This document shows positions 1 to 6,552 of a stretch of DNA of 50,640 nt, one piece after another. Each line of letters opens with the position of its first letter. The first letter of the stretch is position 1. The position numbers and the translations under genes were made by a program. This stretch comes from Alphaproteobacteria bacterium (GTDB lineage: Bacteria > Pseudomonadota > Alphaproteobacteria > Sphingomonadales > Sphingomonadaceae), in assembly GCA_030430365.1 (NCBI GenBank), contig JAUIFP010000011.1:1-50640 (forward strand), in the 5' to 3' direction. The notes under the pieces were generated by a model. The model made no database searches. It was not told where the DNA came from and saw nothing but the letters and a program-made list of their open reading frames with translations.

Positions 1-329
1 AACACCTGCAAGTCCCCACTGCAAGCATATCGGCAATACCGGACGGGGGCACACTGATCAGCCTTATCAGGTCGCAGAGCGGAGTGCTTCGGCACTCCGC
101 TCTAAAATAAGAACGAAAGTACAAGTAATAAAACTGAACTCGAAAACATAAATATAAGTCAGTAAATATTGAGAACCAATTGACCGGCGTTTACTTTAAT
201 GTAAATAGCCGGATTTCGTGACTCTTTATTTCATTTCAATGTGTTACTTTGCCGGTAACTCTTACATAATAACGTTTTTTTACTGAATCCTTCTATCGAT
301 TAGTCACCAGATTTGATGGGGGACTTTCG
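1..329. other. Non-coding leader upstream of the Tad-like genes
   Basis: No gene was recognised. The first 75 bases may be the tail of a feature that lies outside the window, but no reading frame there is convincing. After the hairpin at 76-103, bases 104-329 are clearly more AT-rich than the rest of the window, as expected of a promoter or leader region. A purine-rich run (TGGGGGA) about 8 bases before the ATG at 330 can serve as the ribosome binding site of the next gene. Confidence 0.5.
76..103. terminator. Perfect 12-bp hairpin with TTCG tetraloop
   Basis: Two perfectly complementary 12-base arms (76-87 and 92-103, left arm AGAGCGGAGTGC) enclose the very stable TTCG loop. This is the shape of a rho-independent terminator or of a stabilised RNA 3' end. 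Neither side carries a run of T, so termination is inferred from the hairpin alone. It could end a gene lying left of the window. Confidence 0.5.
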
Positions 330-1595
330 ATGAAGGCGCGAATTAGCAAGTGCCTAAAGGATCTTAGGCGGGACGCCCGGGCCAATGTTATTGCGATTTC
401 GGCAGGGGGTCTCTTCGCCATGGTCGGCGGAGCAGGCGTCGGGGTCGACACGGTCCAGTGGTATTTGTGGAAGAGGCAGCTGCAGCAGGCTGTCGATTCC
501 GGGGCCACGGCGGGGGCCCTGACTCTGGCCCAAGGCGGATCCTACAGCAATTCTGCCGACCGCGAGCTGGACCGCAATGCCAACGAGGCGCTCTCCGTCA
601 GTGTAGAGAGCATTACCAACCCGCCGACGACCGGCGCTTACACGGCGGACGGCAACGCCGTGGAAGTCATCGCCACCACTTCGCGGACACTCCCTTTTTC
701 AAGCCTGTTCTTGGAAACCGCACCGGTCATCCGATCGCGCGCGGTCGCAACCGTTGTAAATGGCGGGGAATATTGCGTGGTGGCGCTCGCTGATAATGGC
801 GTAGGCGTGAACGTCGCAGGTAGCGCCAACGTTCAGCTTGGATGCGGCGTAGCTGCGGACTCGGCGGGCCAATATGCCATCGACTTCGATGGCGGAGCCT
901 ATCTGGACGCGCCCTATCTTCACGCGGTTGGCGGCATCGAAGCTTCCAGCTCCAACATTCCCGACGGCACCGACCTGAAACCTTACGGCCTTCCAATCGG
1001 TGACCCCCTGGCATCCCAGAACTATCAGGTACCCAGTTTGCCCAGCAGTTGCACGGCCAACAATATGGAAGTGACGCCCAGGCAAACTGTCACGCTGACA
1101 CCTGGCCGTTACTGCAATGGGATCACCCTCAAGGGCACAGTCACGATGAGCCCGGGGGTCTACATTATCGATCGCGGCTCGTTCAATATTGAGAGCCAGG
1201 CCACGGTGGTGGGCGACGGGGTGACGATCATCCTGACGGGCGATACGCCGTCCAATGTCGCAGACATCAGGCTGGCCGGCGGCGCCGATATCGACTTGAG
1301 CGCACCTACCGCCGCCGAAAACCCGACCTGGAAGAACATTCTGTTTTTTCAGGATCCGATGGGATCGGACACCGAGAGTGTGCTGGCGGGCGATTCCTAT
1401 CTGGACCTGGAAGGCGTGGTCTATTTCCCCGACGGCGACGTGCGCTTTACCGGCAGTTCCGGGCAGCATTCAGAATGCCTGCTGCTGGTTGCCCACCGCG
1501 TGACGTTCACCGGCGATGGGTCGCTCGAGAACAACTGTCCTTCCGATTTCGACGATCTTGATCTGAGCGCACGCTTCGTGCGCCTGGTGGAGTAG
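330..1595 (+). CDS. Tad/TadG-like pilus assembly protein with beta-helix-like C-terminal part
   Basis: The 421-residue protein begins with a short basic stretch and one hydrophobic segment (about residues 20-42), followed by the WYLWKRQLQQAVDSGATAGA region typical of the Tad/TadG N-terminal domain. This domain anchors exported pilus-associated proteins in the inner membrane. The rest lacks a von Willebrand A domain. Residues about 150-400 are instead rich in G, D, T and V with short repeated strands, which suggests a right-handed beta-helix. It is the first of three consecutive, nearly touching Tad-type genes. No TadA ATPase or TadB/C platform genes are visible, so the secretion partner must lie elsewhere. 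Family assignment is good for the N-terminus; the C-terminal fold is inferred. Confidence 0.75.
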   Translation: MKARISKCLKDLRRDARANVIAISAGGLFAMVGGAGVGVDTVQWYLWKRQLQQAVDSGATAGALTLAQGGSYSNSADRELDRNANEALSVSVESITNPPTTGAYTADGNAVEVIATTSRTLPFSSLFLETAPVIRSRAVATVVNGGEYCVVALADNGVGVNVAGSANVQLGCGVAADSAGQYAIDFDGGAYLDAPYLHAVGGIEASSSNIPDGTDLKPYGLPIGDPLASQNYQVPSLPSSCTANNMEVTPRQTVTLTPGRYCNGITLKGTVTMSPGVYIIDRGSFNIESQATVVGDGVTIILTGDTPSNVADIRLAGGADIDLSAPTAAENPTWKNILFFQDPMGSDTESVLAGDSYLDLEGVVYFPDGDVRFTGSSGQHSECLLLVAHRVTFTGDGSLENNCPSDFDDLDLSARFVRLVE

Positions 1596-1601
1596 ACGGC
1601 A

Positions 1602-2090
1602 ATGCAAAAAAGAACATTCAAAGTCATGGTCGGCAACCTGGCCAGGGAACGTAAGGGCACAGCCGTCATCGAACTGGGGCTTGCCCTTCCCGTGCTGCTC
1701 TTGCTGCTGGTGGGCATGATCGATGCGTCGCGCTTCGTTGCTGCGACGATCGACATCGAACAGGCCGCGCAGCGCACCACCGACTTTGCCCTGGCCCTGA
1801 GGCCAGCCGACAACAACGCGGCCTATTTGCGAAATGAAGCGGCATCCGCAGCCGGCGTCTCCGCCAACAATGTGACGGCTGAAATCTATCTGGAATGCGA
1901 CGACGTTCGGCAATCGGATTTCGACACGCCATGCGCCACCGGGCAAACCTCCGCCCGCTTCGTCAACATCTCCATCACCCGCAACGTCGACACCTATTTC
2001 GACTGGGCGGGTTTCGCGAGCCTCTTCGGCTCGCAAATCTTCCCCGAGCAGGTCACTGTTGTGGGCGACAGCCTGGTGAGGTTCCAATGA
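1602..2090 (+). CDS. TadE-like pseudopilin family protein
   Basis: The 162-residue protein starts with basic residues and then the TadE signature: a Glu followed by a long hydrophobic helix (VIELGLALPVLLLLLVGMID, about residues 23-42) and an amphipathic extension with the QAAQR pattern. TadE and TadF-type minor pseudopilins are processed after a Gly or Ala just before the Glu and take part in Flp pilus assembly. The gene starts 6 bases after the previous stop, and its own stop overlaps the next start (ATGA), so the three are probably co-transcribed. Confidence 0.8.
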   Translation: MQKRTFKVMVGNLARERKGTAVIELGLALPVLLLLLVGMIDASRFVAATIDIEQAAQRTTDFALALRPADNNAAYLRNEAASAAGVSANNVTAEIYLECDDVRQSDFDTPCATGQTSARFVNISITRNVDTYFDWAGFASLFGSQIFPEQVTVVGDSLVRFQ

Positions 2091-2485
2091 CCATTCGCAG
2101 ACTTCTGGCCGATTGCCGCGGCGCGGCGGCAGTCGAATTCGCTTTCGCCATGCCGATCCTAATCACGATCATGCTGGGCACCCTGCAGTTCGCCACAGCG
2201 ATGCATGCTTCGGGCGCACTGCGCCACGGCCTGGGCGAAGGCATTCGCTATGCAAAAGTCTATCCCGGCGCGACCGAGACCGAAGTTCTCGACCACACCA
2301 AGGCAGGCCTGGCCGGCCTAAATCTCAACCGTATCGAGACGCTGACGTTCCAACGCGGAACGGTGAACGGGGCCAAATTTGGCCAAGTCTCCATCGACTA
2401 CCGGCTCGAGCCGCTGGTACCCTTCATTCCCGTGCCGGCGATAGTCCTCAGCGAAACGAAGTTCGCATACCTGCCTGACGCCTAG
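2087..2485 (+). CDS. Second TadE-like pseudopilin family protein
   Basis: The start was placed at the ATG overlapping the preceding stop (ATGA), which gives a 132-residue product. A longer in-frame extension upstream to 1895 lies wholly inside the preceding gene and is unlikely. The N-terminus has the basic-hydrophobic layout of TadE proteins: RRLLADCRGAAAVEFAFAMP, with the conserved Glu at the head of the membrane helix. The remainder is a small extracytoplasmic domain with no recognised motif. Together with the two upstream genes it forms a compact Tad-type minor-pilin cassette. Confidence 0.8.
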   Translation: MTIRRLLADCRGAAAVEFAFAMPILITIMLGTLQFATAMHASGALRHGLGEGIRYAKVYPGATETEVLDHTKAGLAGLNLNRIETLTFQRGTVNGAKFGQVSIDYRLEPLVPFIPVPAIVLSETKFAYLPDA

Positions 2486-2610
2486 ACGGAGGCGGGAGTG
2501 AGGCCATCAGCCGCAGATGCATGTCGACCCATTTGCCCAAGCCATCTGCGATTGATCTCAATCCACGGACAAGTGTTATAAGTAAAAACGGAGAAATTGA
2601 CTTATATTAG

Positions 2611-2850
2611 TTGGGCGTCATTTTCGTTGAATTACTTGACCGGGATGCATGCAATTTGAGCTTGACCGCAGAAGCCGTTCGGCCCGCCATGTAGTATGAT
2701 TTCCATTTTCGTATCACGAAGAAGCCAAAGCTTGTCCTTGAAGAAGAGGGTGGCAGCATCGGCAATAGCAAAAGGCTCTGGAACTTTGTTCCGGAGCCCA
2801 ATGCAACTTCAATCGGCAAGTCGCCCTATCTGGCTGTTAGCTGTCACTGA
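2611..2850 (+). pseudogene. Possible decayed open frame with one internal TAG
   Basis: One forward frame stays open from a TTG at 2611 to a TGA at 2848-2850 except for a TAG at 2692-2694. The downstream part reads like real protein (for example KKPKLVLEEEGG and LWNFVPEPNATSIGKSPY), with balanced charged residues. No homologue was recognised, no start codon or ribosome site follows the TAG, and the 3' end overlaps the end of the opposite-strand UrcA gene and its terminator. It may be a relic of a small gene or chance. The rest of 2486-2836 holds nothing else recognisable. Confidence 0.25.
2770..2798 (-). terminator. Rho-independent terminator of the UrcA-family gene
   Basis: Read on the minus strand, two 11-base arms (2788-2798 and 2774-2784, one G-U wobble) enclose a 3-base AAA loop and are followed by TTTT. 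The hairpin lies about 40 bases past the stop of the UrcA-family gene, the right place for its terminator. Confidence 0.65.
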
Positions 2851-3130
2851 CAGCCATATTTGTCCTCACTTCGAGTTCCGACATCGCCTTGTCCATGCCG
2901 TCCTTGCTGCATGCTTCCATCGCAATCCGGTCTGCGATGCCCTTGGTGCCGTAGTAACAGGCGCGTTCAACGGCCTGCTCGATCCTCTCATGCGCGAGTT
3001 GCAGATCCATCGGATCGGTGAGATCAATTCCGTCAAGATCTACGGTGATCCTGACTTCCTTGGAAAACGCAGGCGTTGCTGCGGAGAGTGCCAGCCCAGC
3101 GGCAAGGGCTGAAAACAGAAATTTGGTCAT
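2837..3130 (-). CDS. UrcA family protein
   Basis: A 97-residue exported protein with an N-terminal signal peptide (MTKFLFSALAAGLALSAATPAFS, likely cut after about residue 23). The mature part has the UrcA pattern: a short beta strand (VRITVDLDGIDL), helices with AHERIEQAVERAC, and a second conserved Cys in AMEACSKDGMDKA. UrcA-family proteins are small periplasmic or secreted proteins of unknown function, common in sphingomonads and caulobacters. The ATG at 3130 was chosen because GAAGGAAT lies just upstream and the signal peptide begins there; a longer reading to 3214 adds a non-signal extension. Confidence 0.8.
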   Translation of the reverse strand: MTKFLFSALAAGLALSAATPAFSKEVRITVDLDGIDLTDPMDLQLAHERIEQAVERACYYGTKGIADRIAMEACSKDGMDKAMSELEVRTNMAVSDS

Positions 3131-3666
3131 TACGATTCCTTCAGAAGAGTGGTTGCCGCCTTTCGTTGATCTTCCCATACTGTGGTGTGATTGTGCTCCT
3201 ATGCTGCAGCGCAACAGCAGCTTATTGCAATTGCGAAATACTCACCCGCCTTTGCTGCGGGCGCACGAGTCAGGCGCCTTTCTGGGCCCCCGCCCCATGG
3301 CCGAAACCTTCTCAGCGGCCGATCGGCTCTATCCTGATCAGCGCAGCAGGCGAGCATGGGCCACAGGGCAAGCCGGCGCGGACACATGCGTAAAAACGGC
3401 CTTGATCGGCGCAAATCAGGCATTTTTATGGACAGCCGAGCCATGTGGATTTGCTGTCAGTCAAACAACAACTCGACGCCACTCTTGCGAATTTCGGTGT
3501 TGATCTGGACGCCGAGAGCCCATTTCATTTTACGCATCGTCGCTCGCCGCCATGCACTATCCGCAATGGCTTATGCCCTGTTTCGGCTTCAACCGTCAGC
3601 CCGAATGGAGGTCGCAGCGACGAGAGATCGAAGCAGCAGCCTATCCGTCCGTGTAGCCGATAGGCC
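3131..3666. other. Intergenic stretch with no confident gene
   Basis: This stretch of about 536 bases lies between the UrcA-family gene and the convergent end of the pobA-like gene. Short open frames exist in every phase, but none has a start with a ribosome site plus a recognisable family. A piece from a GTG at 3445 (VKQQLDATLANFGVDLDAES) and a piece in another frame near 3555-3655 (MHYPQWLMPCFGFNRQPEW) look protein-like and could be parts of one frameshifted relic, but this is weak. Confidence 0.3.
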
Positions 3667-4836
3667 CTAGAGGGGCAGCCCCACATAGTTTTCCGCGATG
3701 CTCGTTTGGGCAGCGCGGCTGGAGGCGATATAGTCGAGTTCCGCCTTTTGCATCGCGCGTTCGAATGGCCCATCTTCCGGGAAGCGGTGCATCAATTTGG
3801 TCAGCGACCAGCTGAAGCGCTCTGCCTTCCACACTCTTGAAAGCGCCTTGTCCGAATAACCGGCCACGGCATCGTTGTCTGACCGCCCAAAAAAGCCGGT
3901 CAACGACTCTGCTGCGTAGTAGACATCACTGGCTGCGAGATTGAGCCCCTTCGCACCGGTCGGCGGAACGATATGCGCCGCATCACCGCATAACAAAAGG
4001 CTTCCAAACCGCATCGGCGCAAAGACGTAACTCCTGAGCGGAGCAATGCTCTTTTCCAGGGCCGGGCCGCGAGTGATATTGGCTGCAGCTTCGGGACCGA
4101 GGCGAACGGCCAATTCATCCCACAACCGCTCGTCATCCCAGTCCTCAACCCTGTCGGTGAGCGGGACATCGACATAGTAGCGGCTGCGAGCCTCGCTGCG
4201 CATGGAGGCCAGTGCGAAACCACGCTCATGATTGGAATAGATCAATTCGTGATTGCATGGGGGGACCTCCGCAAGAATACCCAACCAGCCGAACGGATAG
4301 ACTTTCTCATATGCCTGACCCCGATCTGCAGGGATCGCCTGGCGACTGGGACCATGGAACCCGTCACAGCCTGCGATGAAGCGGCACTCAACCCGATGTC
4401 TCACGCCATCGCGCAGATAGGTCACCTTGGGGGTGTCGCTTTCGATATCGACCAGCGCAACATCTTCGGCCCCATAGACAACCTCCAGATCTCGCTCCTC
4501 GCAAGCGTCCATCAAGTCGCGCGTCAACTCTGTCTGGCCATAGACCACGACCTGTTGGCCAGTGAGTTCCGCGATATCGATCCGGATCATACGTTCGCCA
4601 TCGGCTAGGTTGAAACCGGCATGCGGCAGCCCCTCGGCTTTCAACCTCGCATCGAGACCCAGCCGTTCCATCAGCGAAACAGTGATATTTTCCAGAACGC
4701 CGGCGCGAATACGGCCCAATACATAGTCGGGCGTCCGGCGTTCGAGCACTACGCACTCGATACCCTGCAAACGCAGCAAATGTCCAAGCAAGAGCCCGGC
4801 CGGGCCGGCCCCGACAATACAGACCTGCGTCTTCAT
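3667..4836 (-). CDS. pobA: 4-hydroxybenzoate 3-monooxygenase (p-hydroxybenzoate hydroxylase)
   Basis: A 389-residue flavoprotein that converts 4-hydroxybenzoate, NADPH and O2 into protocatechuate, feeding ring-cleavage pathways. The N-terminal FAD-binding Rossmann motif is GAGPAG (residues 9-14). The DG motif of aromatic hydroxylases is CDGFHGPSR, and the second FAD contact is GDAAHIVPPTGAKGLNLA. Length matches the family (about 390-394). The start at 4836 is preceded by GAGAGG; a frame extension to 5022 runs into the divergent regulator and is rejected. It is divergent from an AraC-type regulator 116 bases away, the classical pobA/pobR layout, so control by that regulator in response to 4-hydroxybenzoate is inferred. 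Confidence 0.93.
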   Translation of the reverse strand: MKTQVCIVGAGPAGLLLGHLLRLQGIECVVLERRTPDYVLGRIRAGVLENITVSLMERLGLDARLKAEGLPHAGFNLADGERMIRIDIAELTGQQVVVYGQTELTRDLMDACEERDLEVVYGAEDVALVDIESDTPKVTYLRDGVRHRVECRFIAGCDGFHGPSRQAIPADRGQAYEKVYPFGWLGILAEVPPCNHELIYSNHERGFALASMRSEARSRYYVDVPLTDRVEDWDDERLWDELAVRLGPEAAANITRGPALEKSIAPLRSYVFAPMRFGSLLLCGDAAHIVPPTGAKGLNLAASDVYYAAESLTGFFGRSDNDAVAGYSDKALSRVWKAERFSWSLTKLMHRFPEDGPFERAMQKAELDYIASSRAAQTSIAENYVGLPL

Positions 4837-4952
4837 AATGCCTCTCCCACAGAGCACATTCGCGTCACTCGAAGTCCACGCCATATGATAAGAAGCGATA
4901 TTTCCCGGGAATTGAAGAGACAAACAGGCCAACGCTCTGGTACTTTTCAGCC

Positions 4953-5804
4953 ATGAGCGAGGATCTGGATACAAAGCCTTCCTTTGGGCTGTACGGCGAA
5001 CCCGAAGCGGATCTGGAAACACTGCTGCACATCGAGACGATTGCGGCGCGAAGCGCGCTGCACGATTGGGAAATCAAGCAACATCGCCATCCCCGCAGCG
5101 TCCAGATATTGCTGGTTTTATCCGGTCAGGTCGATGCAATCATCGATGGGCTGGAAGACCAGCTTTTCCCTCCCCTGTATTTCTGCATCCCGCAGAGCGC
5201 CGTTCATGGCTTCCGCTTCGAACCCGAAACCAAGGGATTTGTGATCACTCTTTCGGTCGACTTCCTTACCCGGATCTCGGATCGTGCGGACCCATTGCTG
5301 GCCTTGCTGACCAAAGGCGGTTCCGGAAGATTGCCGCCGGACGCGCTCGCCCGCGTCGAATGGCTGGCTGTGGAGCTGCTCGAGAACATGAGCAGCTGGC
5401 CGAGAGACAACCGGCTTGCGGGCAATCTGTTCGAAGTCTTGCTTCGCATGCTTCCTCCACAGGCACTTAGCAGCCGGCTGGAGCCACGCATCGTTCACTT
5501 TCGCCAGCTGATTGAGAGCCATTTGACGCAGCATAGATCGGTCGAGTTCTACGCTGCGGAAATGGAAATATCGGTCCGCAGCCTGGGACGCCTGTGCTCC
5601 CGCCATCTGGGATGCAGTCCGAGGCAAGCCATCAATCGCAGACTGGTCGCCGAGGCATATAGAATGCTGCATTACGCGAATGCATCTGTCGTGCAGGTAT
5701 CCGACGCACTTGGCTTCAAGGATCCATCCTATTTCTCGCGCTTCTTCAAACGCGAAGCCGCGCAGCGACCGAATGAAGTACGCATGCGCTCACTGCCGAA
5801 TTGA
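4953..5804 (+). CDS. pobR: AraC/XylS family regulator, PobR-like
   Basis: A 283-residue regulator with an N-terminal cupin-type sensing domain (about residues 25-110, including HRHPRSVQILLVLSGQVD) and a C-terminal double helix-turn-helix of the AraC class (about residues 185-280). The second HTH has the characteristic VVQVSDALGFKDPSYFSRFFKRE signature, which follows the family pattern closely. It is transcribed divergently from the pobA-like gene. AraC-type PobR proteins activate pobA when 4-hydroxybenzoate is present; the assignment here rests on family plus position. The name is less certain than the family. Confidence 0.85.
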   Translation: MSEDLDTKPSFGLYGEPEADLETLLHIETIAARSALHDWEIKQHRHPRSVQILLVLSGQVDAIIDGLEDQLFPPLYFCIPQSAVHGFRFEPETKGFVITLSVDFLTRISDRADPLLALLTKGGSGRLPPDALARVEWLAVELLENMSSWPRDNRLAGNLFEVLLRMLPPQALSSRLEPRIVHFRQLIESHLTQHRSVEFYAAEMEISVRSLGRLCSRHLGCSPRQAINRRLVAEAYRMLHYANASVVQVSDALGFKDPSYFSRFFKREAAQRPNEVRMRSLPN

Positions 5805-6552
5805 ACGGCAGTTTGGCCCGCCAAGCCAAGGCGACTGAGCAGCGGGTCTCATAAGTCTGTCTATCAATGTGATGGGTCTCGAACTTTGTTGAACCTGAAA
5901 CAGACTTTCGCAAAAATCACCATCAGGCAAAATGCCCAAGTTGCACTTCACCCATCCTTAAAACTCGCATTTGGAAAGATGCCTTCGATCAGGGGCTTGT
6001 GATTTCGGTTACGAAATCATGGCGGTCCCCCCGATAGACCGAGCGGGTGAATTCGGCCACACGTTCGAACAGCAGGATTTCGACATTCCACAAGCTCAGC
6101 GGAAAGCAGACATACATCGCCACAAAAAGGCCGATGACCTGAAGCGATGAGTTTAAACGGCGGTACCAACTGGCCAGGTTCCTGAATCTGGGCGTCCAAA
6201 CTCTCCGCCCTCACACCGTCAATTCGGTGCATTTGATCTGGCAGTCCCATTTGCCCTGACAACGCCGTCCGACAAGATCAACGCACAACGCGCATTCTTG
6301 CGCCTGTATCCAGCCATGCAAATTCAGCAAATTTGCTTTGCCTAGAAATGCGGCGATTGAGATTTAGAAAGAAGCTCAGCCGAACTTGCGGAAGTATTCG
6401 AACGAGGAGGCTAGAAGCGATCTAGATGATCGTGCTGCGGCCCCGGCGTGACAATTGTCGTCTTGGCCTCAGCGATTTCGAGACAATCACAAATAAAAAA
6501 AATGCATGGAAACAGCGCAGCAAGCGCGGCCATGGTTCGAGAGGGTATGTCC
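5805..6552. other. Intergenic region between the pob pair and the receptor gene
   Basis: This stretch of about 750 bases has no intact gene. Apart from the minus-strand relic at 5989-6210, nothing was recognised. The last 100 bases before the receptor include an A-rich tract near 6490-6505 and presumably its promoter, but no clear sigma-70 boxes stand out. Confidence 0.4.
5989..6210 (-). pseudogene. Start-less fragment of a small membrane protein
   Basis: A minus-strand frame of 73 codons plus stop is bounded upstream by a TGA at 6211-6213. It encodes a plausible membrane protein tail: RRLNSSLQVIGLFVAMYVCF, then LWNVEILLFERVAEF and a polar end. No start codon with a ribosome site is present; the only ATG lies inside the hydrophobic segment. 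The same frame is also open and protein-like beyond the TGA for about 45 more codons. It therefore looks like a gene broken by a stop, but no family was recognised and coincidence is possible. Confidence 0.3.

Noticed and set aside
699..1469. Long minus-strand frame of 256 codons over the Tad-like gene
   Set aside because: It is antisense to a gene with a clear Tad domain, has no family resemblance and is the usual high-GC shadow.
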